A stretch of DNA of 64,000 nucleotides from Clostridiaceae bacterium Marseille-Q4149 (GTDB taxonomy: Bacteria > Bacillota > Clostridia > Oscillospirales > Oscillospiraceae): positions 2,604,001 to 2,668,000 of the forward strand of contig CP073691.1 in assembly GCA_018228685.1 (NCBI GenBank), read 5' to 3'. Shown one piece after another: positions 26,311 to 36,428 of the stretch. How positions within the stretch are numbered: the first letter of the stretch is position 1; each line of letters starts with the position of its first letter. Made by a program: the position numbers and the translations under genes. The notes beneath the pieces were generated by a model that was given only the letters and a program-made list of their open reading frames with translations, made no database searches and had not been told where the DNA came from.

Positions 26311-27915
26311 ATGAAGCTGAGTTTTTTCGGCGCTGACCAGTGTGTCACCGGCAGCTGCCATTGTCTGGAGGTAGGCGGCAAGCGCATCCTCATCGACTGC
26401 GGATTGCAGCAGGGCCGGGACGAGGTGGACAACCGCACCCTGCCCTTTGCCCCGGGCAGCATCGACTATGTGCTCATCACCCACGCCCACATCGACCACT
26501 CCGGCCGGGTGCCCATGCTCATCAAAAACGGCTTCCAGGGCCGTATTCTCACCACCCGGCTCACGGCTCAGCTCATGAGCATCATGCTCCAGGATTCCGC
26601 CCACATCCAGGAGAGCGACGCCGAGTATAAAAACCGCAAGAACCGCCGGGCCGGGCGGCCGGAGGAGGAGCCTCTGTATACCGTGGCCGACGCCCAGCGG
26701 GTGCCGGAGTTTATTGACACCTGCGAATATGACCAGCCCGTCCACCTGTGCGACGGGGTGGACGCCGTGTTCATCGACGCGGGCCATCTGCTGGGCTCCG
26801 CGTCCATCCGCCTGACCCTCACCGAAGGCGGCGAGACCCGCACCATCGTCTTTTCCGGCGATATCGGCAACGTGGACCAGCCCATCATCCGGGACCCCCA
26901 GTTCTTCACCGGGGCGGACTATGTGGTCATGGAGAGCACCTATGGCGACCGCAACCACACCGAGGTGTGGAGCTATACCGGCCAGCTGGCCCAGATCATC
27001 GACGAGACCCTGGGCAAGGGCGGCAACGTGGTGATCCCCTCCTTTGCCGTGGGCCGCACCCAGGAGCTGCTGTATTTCATCCGGGAGATCAAGGATCAGG
27101 GCCTGGTGACCTCCGTGCCGAATTTCCCGGTGTATGTGGACAGTCCCCTGGCGAAAAGTGCCACCACCATTTTCTGCGGCGATCTGCGGGGCTATCTGGA
27201 CCAGGACGCTCTGGAGCTGGTGAAGGACGGCACCCATATGTTCAATTTCCCGGGCCTGCACCTGACGGAGACCGTGGACGAGTCCAAGGCCCTGAACGAG
27301 GACCACACCCCCAAGGTCATCATCTCCGCCTCCGGTATGTGCGACGCGGGCCGCATCCGCCACCATCTGAAGTATAACCTGTGGCGGGCGGACAGTGCCG
27401 TGGTGTTCGTGGGCTTCCAGTCCCCGGGCACCCTGGGCCGCACCCTGCTGGACGGGACTCCCTCCGTGAAGCTGTTCGGCGAGGACGTGGCCGTCCGGGC
27501 CAAGGTGGTGAATTTCCAGGGCCTCAGCTCCCACGCCGACCACGACCATCTGCTGGACTGGATCAGCCATTTCAAGGAGCCCAAGCCCCAGCACGTGTTC
27601 GTGGTCCACGGCGACCGGGAGGTGGCTCCGGTGTTTGCCCAGACGGTGAGCCAGCTGGGCTTCACGGCCCATGCGCCCCAGTATACCGAGGAGTATGACC
27701 TGCTGACCTGCACCCAGCTGGCAGCGGGCTATCTGCCCCAGCGCAAGACCCGCACCTTCGAGGGTGCGCCCCGGGTCACCGCGGCGTATCAGAAGCTGGT
27801 GCAGCTGGGCGATTCCCTGGTGGGCCTTATCCGCCGCAGCAAGGGCCGGGACAACAAGACCCTGGCCTCCTTTGCCGAGGCCCTGCGCAAGGTCATGGAG
27901 AAGTTCGAGATTTAA
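26311..27915 (+). CDS. Metallo-beta-lactamase/beta-CASP RNase-like protein
   Basis: 534 residues. The zinc motif HAHIDHSG is preceded by LITH, and FSGDIGNVDQPII and the ESTYGDRNH block (beta-CASP motif A) follow. The YVDSPLAKSAT and SASGMCDAGRIRHHL blocks and the C-terminal FSSHAD-like GLSSHADHDHLL and VHGDREV complete the CPSF73-like RNase architecture. No KH domain is present. It is likely an exo/endoribonuclease acting on RNA. It has its own promoter and terminator and ribosome site GAGAGGAAAGG. Confidence 0.92.
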   Translation: MKLSFFGADQCVTGSCHCLEVGGKRILIDCGLQQGRDEVDNRTLPFAPGSIDYVLITHAHIDHSGRVPMLIKNGFQGRILTTRLTAQLMSIMLQDSAHIQESDAEYKNRKNRRAGRPEEEPLYTVADAQRVPEFIDTCEYDQPVHLCDGVDAVFIDAGHLLGSASIRLTLTEGGETRTIVFSGDIGNVDQPIIRDPQFFTGADYVVMESTYGDRNHTEVWSYTGQLAQIIDETLGKGGNVVIPSFAVGRTQELLYFIREIKDQGLVTSVPNFPVYVDSPLAKSATTIFCGDLRGYLDQDALELVKDGTHMFNFPGLHLTETVDESKALNEDHTPKVIISASGMCDAGRIRHHLKYNLWRADSAVVFVGFQSPGTLGRTLLDGTPSVKLFGEDVAVRAKVVNFQGLSSHADHDHLLDWISHFKEPKPQHVFVVHGDREVAPVFAQTVSQLGFTAHAPQYTEEYDLLTCTQLAAGYLPQRKTRTFEGAPRVTAAYQKLVQLGDSLVGLIRRSKGRDNKTLASFAEALRKVMEKFEI

Positions 27916-27935
27916 CCAAGTTTTGGAAACCTTTC

Positions 27936-27966
27936 AGGGGCGGACAGCTCTGTCCGCCCCTAATTT
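27936..27966 (+). terminator. Terminator after the beta-CASP gene
   Basis: AGGGGCGGACAG-CTCTGTCCGCCCCT perfect stem followed by AATTTT. Confidence 0.85.
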
Positions 27967-27996
27967 TCGTATGATTCGCACGAGAGGAGGGCGCTT

Positions 27997-29616
27997 ATGC
28001 CCGGATTGGAGAAAAACCGCATTTACCGCGCCTGTATCCAGGGCTATTCCAGCGAGGGGCTGGGCATCGCCCGGATAGACGGCCAGGTGGTGTTTGTCCA
28101 CGGGGCCATCCGGGGGGAGATCTGCGACGTTCTGGTGATGAAGGTGCTGAAAAACGCCGCCTTCGGCAAGATCGCCGCCCTGGTGGAGCCCTCCCCTGCC
28201 CGCCGGACGCCGGACTGCCCCTACTACGGCCGCTGCGGCGGCTGCGATTTCCGGCATATGTCCTATGAGGAGGAGCTGTGGGCCAAGCGTGCCCGGGTGC
28301 AGGACGCACTGACCCGCATCGGCGGGGCGGAGGTGACGGTGGAAGAAATTCTGGGTGCGGAGCAGCCCCTGCACTACCGCAACAAGAGCATCTATCCCAT
28401 CTCCCCGGTGGGGGAGGTGGGCTTTTACCGGGCCCGCAGCCACCAGGTGGTGCATGTGGAGCACTGTCTCATCCAAAAGCCGGAGGCCGATGCCCTGGCT
28501 CAGGCGGTGCGGGACTATATTGCCCGGTTTCAGGTGGAGCCGTATAACGAGGCCACTGGCCGGGGCCTGCTGCGGCACCTGTACGTCCGCACCAGCTGCC
28601 GGGGGGAGTCCCTGGCGTGCCTGCTGGTCAACGGCTCCCGCCTGCCCCATGAGCAGGAGCTGGTGAATATGCTCCGGGCCGCCGCGCCAAAAACCTGCGG
28701 CGTGGTGCTGGGGGAAAATACCCGCCGGGGAAACGCCATCCTGGGGGACCGGTACCGCACCCTGTGGGGCCGGGACTATCTGACGGACACCCTGTGCGGC
28801 CTGGAGCTGCGGCTGTCGGTGCCGTCGTTTTATCAGGTGAACCACGACCAGGCCCAGCGCCTGTATGAAAAGGCCCTGGAATACGCGGGGCTGACGGGCC
28901 GGGAGCTGGCGGTGGACCTGTACTGCGGCGCCGGGACCATCACCCAGGTGCTGGCCCGCCGGGCCAGGCACGTCATCGGCGGCGAGATCGTCCCGGAGGC
29001 CATCCGGGACGCGGAGGAAAGCGCCCGCCGCAACGGCGTGGGCAACGTGGAGTTCCTGTGCGGCGACGCCTCCCGGCTGGCGGCGGAGCTGCGGCAGCGG
29101 GGCCTGCGGCCCGACGTGATCTGCGTGGACCCGCCCAGGAAGGGGCTGGCCCCCGACGTGGTGGAGGCAGCGGCCTCCATGGAGCCGGAGCGCATCGTCT
29201 ATGTCTCCTGCGACCCGGCCACCCTGGCCCGGGATGTGGCCCGCTTCGCCCCCCTGGGCTACCGCCCCGTCCGGGCCTGCGCCGTGGACCTGTTCCCCGG
29301 CACGGCGAACGTGGAGACGGTTGTCCTCTTGTCACGGGAAACAAATCCACTGACGGTTGAGGTCAGGATGGAAGTGGAAACCGGCGAGGTCAAGGAGCAT
29401 CCGACCTATAAACGCATTCAGGAGTATGTGCAGGAAAAGTACGGCTTCAAAGTCCATACGGCATATATTGCCGAGGTCAAGCGTATGGTCGGGCTGGATA
29501 TGCACAAAGCACCGAATGCTGTTGAACAGAGAAAACATGAGTATCATCCCTGCCCGCCTGAAAAGGTCGAGGCAATCAAGGATGCGCTGCGGCACTTTGG
29601 CTTAACCTCAGAGTGA
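27997..29616 (+). CDS. rlmD: 23S rRNA (uracil-C5)-methyltransferase RlmD with element-encoded C-terminal extension
   Basis: 539 residues. The TRAM domain (GLGIARIDGQVVFVHGAI) is followed by an iron-sulfur site CPYYGRCGGCDF, the SAM domain (AVDLYCGAGTI) and the catalytic cysteine in YVSCDPATLARD. The native protein would end at about residue 450. At codon 441 (VETV) the frame enters mobile element A and gains 98 residues, including TGEVKEHPTYKRIQEYV and HPCPPEKVEAIKDALRHFG. The native last codons (VVLLSKDMF, stop) now lie at 60138-60167. The extension could also be translated alone from ATG 29368 (GAGG upstream). The methyltransferase core is intact. Confidence 0.93.
   Translation: MPGLEKNRIYRACIQGYSSEGLGIARIDGQVVFVHGAIRGEICDVLVMKVLKNAAFGKIAALVEPSPARRTPDCPYYGRCGGCDFRHMSYEEELWAKRARVQDALTRIGGAEVTVEEILGAEQPLHYRNKSIYPISPVGEVGFYRARSHQVVHVEHCLIQKPEADALAQAVRDYIARFQVEPYNEATGRGLLRHLYVRTSCRGESLACLLVNGSRLPHEQELVNMLRAAAPKTCGVVLGENTRRGNAILGDRYRTLWGRDYLTDTLCGLELRLSVPSFYQVNHDQAQRLYEKALEYAGLTGRELAVDLYCGAGTITQVLARRARHVIGGEIVPEAIRDAEESARRNGVGNVEFLCGDASRLAAELRQRGLRPDVICVDPPRKGLAPDVVEAAASMEPERIVYVSCDPATLARDVARFAPLGYRPVRACAVDLFPGTANVETVVLLSRETNPLTVEVRMEVETGEVKEHPTYKRIQEYVQEKYGFKVHTAYIAEVKRMVGLDMHKAPNAVEQRKHEYHPCPPEKVEAIKDALRHFGLTSE
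29314..29321 (+). other. attL core of element A in rlmD
   Basis: GAGACGGT inside the VETV codons of rlmD. Identical cores at 52632-52639 and 60132-60139 are in the same coding frame. Downstream sequence differs between the three. Confidence 0.82.
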
Positions 29617-29631
29617 GTTTACGGCTAAAAA

Positions 29632-29673
29632 CCCAGCATCACGTCAATGGCGTGGTGCTGGGCTTATTTTTTG
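29632..29673 (+). terminator. Terminator after the rlmD extension
   Basis: CCCAGCATCAC / GTGGTGCTGGG stem (one G-T pair) and a T-rich tail. It supplies rlmD with a new terminator carried by the element. Confidence 0.85.
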
Positions 29674-29990
29674 TCGTGCTTCGGGGCTTTTTTTGAGGAT
29701 AAAACCGCCTGTGTGCCGTTTGCTTTTCTTTGCCATATTGACACGCTGCCCTCTGTTCGTCGTGGCACTGTGCGTTTTCGGGATAGAAAATGGACACTTA
29801 TCTTTGTATAGAGAGAAAGCCAGAGAGGAAAAAGAGGGTGAGCGCAGGCTGTGGGAACGGTGCGTAAACCGCTTGCGGTTTTCCACGGTTTCCATAGCCG
29901 CAGCGAGGGAGAAAAGGGAGAGGTGGCTTTCTCGCTCAGGCGGCTTGCCGCTGCTCTTTGGCTCTCCCTTTTCTCCCTGAAAATCAGGGA
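29674..29990. other. Non-coding left-end stretch of element A
   Basis: 317 bp between two convergent units. Open frames exist on both strands but have biased, low-complexity translations and no ribosome sites. I see no gene here. The region could hold regulatory or transfer sequences, but no clear motif was found. Confidence 0.5.
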
Positions 29991-30422
29991 TTATTCTGCA
30001 TCATTGCTCGGCGTAACAGGACGAAAGTCCTCCTGAACGCCCTCATTGAGGTCAAAGCACATGGTTTTTGCATCGGCAACCCAGAACCCGCGCACCCTGT
30101 AACGCTTGCCGGGAATCCAGTCCTCGCCGGTGACAGCGCGAAGCGGGTCAAGCAGATTCTTGTTGGAGATCGTAACAACACCTTTCTGTTCGCCTCTCGG
30201 CTTGGAGAACTTGAATCCCTTCGGTTCGTTGCTCTTGCAGGAACGGATCGCAAATACCCTCGCTTTCGCATCCAGCAGACACAAAACGTAGGCGGGATAG
30301 CTCAAGTCCTCAAGCACTTTCTTAGTGAAAGTCACGCCGTTCTGATTCAGGAACATATCCGGGTAGGCGTTGATGTTGGAGTCGATGGTTTCAAAGTTCA
30401 AAGCGGAAAAATCGAAGTTCAT
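29991..30422 (-). CDS. Hypothetical element-borne protein
   Basis: 143 residues (MNFDFSALNFETIDSN...). No catalytic motif or membrane segment is visible. It is a mixed alpha/beta soluble protein with a central RSCKSNEPKGFKFSKPRG segment and GKRYRVRGFWVADAKTM near the end, which looks like a small beta-rich binding fold. GAAAGGA lies upstream of the ATG. It starts 14 bp after the stop of a serine recombinase on the same strand, so the two are probably one operon. Function unknown. Confidence 0.7.
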   Translation of the reverse strand: MNFDFSALNFETIDSNINAYPDMFLNQNGVTFTKKVLEDLSYPAYVLCLLDAKARVFAIRSCKSNEPKGFKFSKPRGEQKGVVTISNKNLLDPLRAVTGEDWIPGKRYRVRGFWVADAKTMCFDLNEGVQEDFRPVTPSNDAE

Positions 30423-30435
30423 AGTAAAAATCCTT

Positions 30436-31638
30436 TCATTTCATAGTGTTTTGCGCCTCATCCACGATTTTCATAAACTCCTGACGTTCCATAAAAGACC
30501 AGCGGGAATCCATAATCAGATAGCCCTTGAAAAGACCATCCTTTACGCGGTATGCGACGAAGTGATTGCTTAAACGGCGCAATGTAGTTCGTTTTGCTGT
30601 GCTGTGCCGCTCTGACAGTAGCTTTTGTACCTTGATCCAATCCTCTTTTTTGATAATCGCTGTGTGGTGATTTTCCTTGAAATACATATTCAAATCTGTA
30701 TTTTTGACGGATTTATGGGTGCGAAAATCCTTGGTATAGGTTTTCTGCATCAAAGCATCACCGCAGTATTTCTCATTTCGGAGGATGCTGCGGACAGTAC
30801 CGGCAGACCAGAGATCGTTCCCCATTGGAGATTTGATACCCTGTTCTGTCAGTGCGGCGGCGATTTCTGCCGGGGTTGCGCCCTCCAAGCAGCTTTCATA
30901 GATGTACTCAACAATTCTTGCCTCGGTCGGCTCAATGACAAGCCGCCCGAAATGATCACGATAGAAGCCAAGCGTATTCTGAACGGAGAACTTGTAGATG
31001 CCCTCCGCCATGCGCCAGCGGATACCAGCCTTAACTGCCTCGCTCTTTTGCTGGGACTCCATTTCAGCCAAGGCTGCCAGCAGCGAGATCAGCAGATTAT
31101 TCCGCCCATCGCCGGTATAGGCGATTCCTTCTGTCTCAAACTCAACGGAAACGGGCGGGTTCAGCGCAGAAAGCGTTCGCAGATTGTCCAGAATATCCAC
31201 GATATTTCTACCAAAACGGCTGATGCTTTTGGTGAGAATCAGGTCAATCTTCCCGTCAACTGCGTCGGCAATCATTTTCTGAAAGCCAAGACGTTTTTCA
31301 ACGGTAGTTGCGCTGATGCCCTCGTCTTGATAAATCTCAACCAGCTCCCATTGCGGATTTGCCTCAATCCTCTTGGTAAAATGGTGGATCTGCATATCAA
31401 AGCTGCCGACCTGCTGTTCCTCCTGTGTGCTGACGCGGCAGTACGCCGCAACACGGAGTTTGGGCGGCTCCTCTGCAAGTTCCCGCCGTTTCTGCGGTGG
31501 GATAATAATAACGCCATTTCCACGCTGGTTATAAGAAATTTCGTCCTGCATCTGGCGGCGTTTTTGCTCTCTGCGCTCGGCTCTGCTTCCGGTCTGTCGC
31601 TTTACCTCTATCGCTTTGGGGTCAAGCGGTTTTGCCAT
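30436..31638 (-). CDS. Large serine recombinase (second recombinase of element A)
   Basis: 400 residues. A basic 60-residue N-terminal extension precedes the resolvase domain (RVAAYCRVSTQEEQ, catalytic Ser70; LILTKSISRFGRN). The recombinase domain follows (GIRWRMAEGIYKF...TLGFYRDHFG, LRNEKYCGDALMQKTY). The zinc ribbon and long coiled coil of integrase-type enzymes are short or absent, so it is smaller than the right-end recombinase. It may serve a different nested element or act in excision or inversion. AGGAGGCGG lies upstream, overlapping a small upstream ORF. Confidence 0.88.
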   Translation of the reverse strand: MAKPLDPKAIEVKRQTGSRAERREQKRRQMQDEISYNQRGNGVIIIPPQKRRELAEEPPKLRVAAYCRVSTQEEQQVGSFDMQIHHFTKRIEANPQWELVEIYQDEGISATTVEKRLGFQKMIADAVDGKIDLILTKSISRFGRNIVDILDNLRTLSALNPPVSVEFETEGIAYTGDGRNNLLISLLAALAEMESQQKSEAVKAGIRWRMAEGIYKFSVQNTLGFYRDHFGRLVIEPTEARIVEYIYESCLEGATPAEIAAALTEQGIKSPMGNDLWSAGTVRSILRNEKYCGDALMQKTYTKDFRTHKSVKNTDLNMYFKENHHTAIIKKEDWIKVQKLLSERHSTAKRTTLRRLSNHFVAYRVKDGLFKGYLIMDSRWSFMERQEFMKIVDEAQNTMK

Positions 31639-31684
31639 ATTCCGCCTCCTGCATCAGAATCCGTCTGCGTTTTCTGCTTTGCAT
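31622..31684 (-). CDS. Short ORF translationally linked to the recombinase
   Basis: 20 codons, MQSRKRRRILMQEAEYGKTA, starting after GGAGGTGGT and ending 17 bp inside the recombinase start. Very basic. It may only serve to couple translation. Confidence 0.4.
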   Translation of the reverse strand: MQSRKRRRILMQEAEYGKTA

Positions 31685-32192
31685 CGGCACACCACCTCCT
31701 TTGACCGATTTCCAATTTCATTACTACCACGCTCCTTTTTGAAAATTATGACAATCCACATACGCGAGGTAAGCGGAACAGTCACCCAAAGAAAAAGGCA
31801 GCAGAATTGCTCCTGCTGCCTGAATCTGTATGAACTTGTAAGGAGATCAAAATGTTTCTCCGTCGTAATCACAGCGTCGAGACAGGGGCTTATTTCACAC
31901 CATAGGTGATGAAAAATCAGGGGTAGATATTATCGACCTCCACGGCAGAATAAACCCCAATTACCACTCTAAAAACCGCCGCATAAATCAATGCTTGTGA
32001 AATCCGAAAAGTTATTTCCCGATTTGCATACTCATTACACGGAATCGCGCTCTACGGTACAGTGTTCCCAGTGTTCGGAACGGGAAAGGTTTTTGCGGAT
32101 TGGCGCAATCCCGTTCGGTTCCGCAAAACCGCATAGGGGCTGATATGAACAGTGCGTCATTGCCGTCTGTCAGAATCGCCCAGAAACGGGAT
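31685..32192. other. Intergenic stretch with a minus-strand terminator
   Basis: About 500 bp without a supported gene. A hairpin GGCAGCAG-aattgct-CCTGCTGCC (31797-31822) followed on the minus strand by TTTTTCTTT is a likely terminator for the helicase unit at 32193-36428. An inverted repeat CGGAACGGGA / TCCCGTTCGG spans 32077-32118. Confidence 0.6.
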
Positions 32193-34820
32193 TCACAGCG
32201 CCGCGACAATCTCAACAAATTTGCTCATGCTGACTGCTCCTTTTGGCAGGTCTGCATCCTTTTCAAACACCATGAAATACCGATACTGGTTTCCTGCATG
32301 ACCGCTCCACATTGTGCCGAGGTCGATTTTCTCCCGGCTGTCATCATTTTTCAGGTGTTCGCCCTTAGTTTCCGCAAAGATGACCTTGCCCTTTTCCGTC
32401 ATAATCAGAATATCAGGATAGTGATTGATATAGCCGTTGATACAGAAGCCCTGACGGGAAATGTTTCTGTGCCACCAGCGCACATTCGGCAAGGCGGTCA
32501 ATTCCATAATCAGCTTTTGTTCCAGCTTGTTCATATCGCCGTCCTCTGCTTGATACAGCGATTTCGCGTAGATGTCCGTATGCGCAGCGGGATGAATTGC
32601 GTCTGGCAGACGATAATACGGCAAGCATACAATGCGTTCGGTGGAGAGCCAGTCGGAGAAGTTCTCCCGGCAATGCTGCTCCAACAGGGCTTGCACCTTG
32701 TCCTTGATTTTCTTTGCATAGCCAAGCGGCACTTTCTCCATTGCTGCAAGCTGGTCCTTGCTCATGTTGCCGACAATACGCTCTATGTAGGCTTTCAGTT
32801 CGGCAGCGTCCACGCCATTCAGCTTGTTAAGCTGACGGAGCATCATTTCCTTGCACTGGCGTACCCGGCTTTCCGGGGGCAGACTGTTGAAGTATTCCTT
32901 GAAATATTGCTGCTCCGGGCTGGACATTTTGAATACACGGGGCAAGCCGTTTTCCTTGTTCTCAATATCCACCTTAACGATTCCATCGTCCGCTGCGGCA
33001 AAATCAATGTCGCAGTCCTTGTTTTTCAGCGTGAAGCCCTCGGAAAGCTGCGCTTCATCCAGCAGCACATGAGAACCATCCGTAAACAGCGTATCCGGAA
33101 TAGCTGCAAAGAACTGCGGGATGACAAGGCGCTCAATATCTTCCCGGAACTCCGGCTTGACAGCGAATGTAGGCATCTGTTCCCGCACCTCCCACGGCGT
33201 TTTTTGCAGATAGGGGTCATTGCCCGACTGCTGGATTGCGGCATTGTAGGCTTATCCCGCGCTTTCCGCTTCGGATAGCATACTGTCGGCTTTCGGGGTG
33301 GTTTCAGGTGATTTCTCCGCTTCTCTGCGCCGCTGGTATTCTTCATTGACTAACTTCCAATCCACACCGGAAACGTCCTCTTCGGGCGATTCCAAAGGGG
33401 TTTCCATTTTGGAACACCCATTGTCAATCATGATTTGCACCGGGTCAGGGGCTTTCGGCGTAGGCGGCTCGGAAACGCGATAATCCTTATCGCTGAAACC
33501 TGCGTCATTCAAGCCCTGAATGATGCCTTTTACGGTTTCGTTGAAATCATTGGAAGATGTCAGCACATAGGACATATTCAGGGATGACTGCCTGTGCTGG
33601 GTGGTGTGGGGCAGACGCAGGATACGTCCCAAAATCTGCTCCACCTGAACCTGACTCGTCTTGTTGGCAATAGACGCAAGAATATAGGCAAGGGGGCAGT
33701 CCCATCCCTCGCTCAATGCGTTGACCGTGATAATATAGCGAATCGGGCAGTCTGCGGACATGAGTTCGGTGTTTTTCAGCTCGTTCACGTCCGCTGTGCG
33801 GATGGCGATTTGCTCTGCGGGGATGTCATAGCCAATCAGCTTTTCGCGGATTTTCTCAAAGGTAGTGGCTTCTTCCTTGCCTTTCGGCTCTGCCTGAAAC
33901 AGCACAATGGGGCGAATATACTTCTTGCTCACGGCATATTCGGCTGCGGCGAGTTCTTCCAGCTTGTTTCTCAGGGCGATTGCGTCCAGAATGACCTCTG
34001 CCTGACTGTCGCGGTTGTAGACGATGACGGGCAGCTTTACCATGTGTTCGGTCTTTAGCTGTACCGCGTCCACATAGGAGATAATATTGCTGTCCTTGCG
34101 CGGCGTGGCGGTCAGGTCCAGCACAAAGCACGGATTGAAATTTGCCAGCATTTCCCGGCTCAAATCCGAACGGGCGTGGTGGCTCTCGTCCACGATGACA
34201 AGAGGGTTAAGCTGATTGATGATCTGGAACAGGGCGGTTTCGTCCGCGCCCTCAATGGGGCTGTCAGGTTTTCCCAGCACTTTGGGGAACTCCGCAAGAT
34301 TGCTGTTTTCCTGAAACGCCTTGCGCCCGTCCTTTCTGCTGGTGCGGAACGAATCGTAGGACAGCACCATAATAGAAAGCTGCTCCGTTACGGCAGTGGG
34401 GTTGAAGTTCTGACCGTTCAAAAGCTCCTGCTTGGTGTAGACCTCCACGCGCCCACCGAAATCCACGTCGATTTTCTGACGGTAGGGGTGGGACGTATCT
34501 TTCAGGGCTTTCGCCGTCTGCGTCAGGATGGCTTCTGACGGGACAAGCCAGACAACCGCTTTCGTCTTGGTGACGGGGAGCGCGTCAAACACCGGGCGAA
34601 TGGCGTTGCAGGCGATAAAGGTCTTACCGCCGCCTGTCGGCATCTTGAAGCAGAGGTTCGGGACACCGGGTATCACATTTTGGTATAGCCCTAAAGTCGG
34701 GGCTGATTTCTCCTGCCAAAACAGGCGAAACGCCGCTGCGTCACTCCTTGTTTCGTTCAGCAGTTCCAGATAGCGGGTCAAGTCCGCTATCACCTTTTTC
34801 TGATATGATTTCAGTTCCAT
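32193..34820 (-). pseudogene. Type III restriction (Res)-like helicase-nuclease interrupted by an in-frame stop
   Basis: The true start is 34820 (MELKSYQKKVIADL, AAGGTG upstream). The helicase part has PTGGGKT, VIVDESHHAR, LDLTATPR and QILGRILRLPH. A TAA at 33252-33254 ends the first part after 522 codons. The same frame continues immediately (AYNAAIQQSGNDPYL...) for 352 codons, including the nuclease motif HYPDILIM...FAETKG (PD...ExK). A single C-to-T change of CAA to TAA would explain the break. An internal ATG at 33188 could give a separate C-terminal protein. No methyltransferase (Mod) gene is nearby, so this was probably a stand-alone Res-like defence or repair enzyme. Confidence 0.85.
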
Positions 34821-34875
34821 ATTTTCACCTTCAAGGTAGTATGACAGCACATTTCTTAGGTCAGCGGATGATTCA

Positions 34876-35160
34876 TCAGCTTTGCAGAAATCCCGATCTC
34901 GTTGAAAAACCTTGCCCAAGATAGCCAAAGGACTTGCCTATGCCCACGCCAGCTTCAATCGCAAAATGCAGATCGTTTATGAGGGCGTCCACAATCTCAA
35001 AAGACATATCCTGCTGCCCCTCACGCATTTCCAATCCATGCTGCGGGGCTTCATCCCAAAAGAAGGTGCTGACTTGCTCACTCATGGAGTACAGCTCTGC
35101 TTTTCTGCGCTTTTTCCGTTCCTCCGATGTATTGAATCCAAAATAAAATCTATTGTCCAT
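34876..35160 (-). pseudogene. N-terminal remnant of a DinG/Rad3-like helicase
   Basis: 95 codons from ATG 35160 (GGGAGGAATGTGG upstream). The recognisable part, REGQQDMSFEIVDAL and AIEAGVGIGKSFGYL, is a Q-motif plus Walker A of DinG-type helicases. It then passes into an unrelated tail (GQGFSTRSGFLQS). The remaining roughly 600 residues are missing, so the gene is 3'-truncated. It lies between the NYN gene and the Res-like gene on the same strand. Confidence 0.65.
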
Positions 35161-35189
35161 CCACATTCCTCCCGGAATAGAAACCAAGG

Positions 35190-36428
35190 CTATCCGCGTT
35201 TCAGCTCAATGCTGACGTTTCCGTTCTCGTCGATGGTCAGCGTCATGTGCCTGATGTGCTTCTCATAGAACTGCCGCCGCTCTGCGGGAGACATTTCGAT
35301 CCTCGTGTTTCGCAGAGCAGCGTCAAACATATCGTTGACGTTCAGGTGAACGGAGTTGTCAATCCAGCGGTACATCTCCTTGAATAGTGCGTTTTTCTTG
35401 ATGTCCTCGCTGTTGCCGGAGTAGAAGTCATCCAGATAGCAGTAGAATATCCCGGATTCTGCAAGTGCTGCCTTCATATCCGGTCCACATTTTTCCCGCT
35501 CAATCATGACAAGAAATCTGGCGTCCGGCAAGGAAGAGATAAGCCCCCAGTAGTCGGAATCGCTTGAGACAATGACGAAGGAATCCACTTGCTTCTGGTA
35601 GTGTTCCTGACAGGCTCTTGCGGTGAGCTTGATGTCTACCAGTGATTTGTTCTGCTTGATCCGCTCAATCATGATATGTTCAACGGGGATGCGGGTGTAG
35701 TTTTCAAGAATCCGCCATGCCGTAGCAGTATGTACGTCATCAAAAAGAATGATCGCCGTAATTTTCTGCATGACTTCATAATCAAGGTTTTTGAGCGTGG
35801 CGCACAGCTTGTACGGGTCAGAGTTTTCGCAGTCCACTACCAATACGGTTTTCTCGCTGTCATCTATGAAATCGTAGATATTGTTTTTTACAAAAGCCCC
35901 TGCATCGGAGACTTTACTGTATTCCGTGAAGGCGTCGCAATGCCATTGATAAAGCAGGGTTGCAAACTTCTTGTCATTATAGAGGACATTGCCCTCGTCC
36001 ATCGGTACCCAGTTGATGTACATTTGATAGGGGTAGTAGGAGAGACTTGCGTAATAGATGTCCGCAGCATCTTTCGTTCCGTCCTCTGTCAAACCGTTTG
36101 GCATAATGAACAGCTCTTTTATGTACGTCCAGTTAATCCAGATTGGAAAGAGGCTTTTGCAGTTGTTAATGCGGTCTGAAATCAGCCGGTTGATCTCGAT
36201 AATGTGGTGGCATAGCTTTGTACTCGACTTTTTGATAAAGCTGATTCCGTCGTTTGAGAGCTGCTGCATACTGGAAGCAGGAATGATCTCCGGCATTGAA
36301 AGCAGCCCACGGTATTCCATCCGCATGATGTCATTTATTTTCCGGTAGTTGCACTCAATGGCGGTGCGGATGATACATAGATTTCGGATAATGCGGGCAT
36401 TTTTATCCTGCTCAAGCCGGATTTTACT
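35190..36428 (-). pseudogene. NYN/PIN-like ribonuclease-domain protein, 5' truncated
   Basis: The first ATG in frame is at 36326 (378 residues), but the frame stays open and protein-like to 36428 (KIRLEQDKNARIIRNLCII), so the start has been lost. The middle of the protein has the NYN fold: VLVVDCENSDPYKL, FDDVHTA, DIKLTARACQEHY and FVIVSSDSDYWGL, with the acidic residues of the active site in place. NYN domains cleave RNA. The truncation point is where the sequence turns AT-rich. A shortened product from 36326 is possible and would keep the NYN domain. Confidence 0.72.

Noticed and set aside
26266-27672. 468-codon minus-strand frame opposite the beta-CASP gene
   Set aside because: Shadow of the real gene; the plus strand carries the zinc motifs, promoter, ribosome site and terminator.
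29693-29980. 95-codon plus-strand frame left of the hypothetical gene
   Set aside because: No ribosome site, biased composition, and no support as a protein.
32193-36428. A complete type III restriction-modification system
   Set aside because: The Res-like gene is present (and broken), but there is no Mod methyltransferase on either strand nearby.
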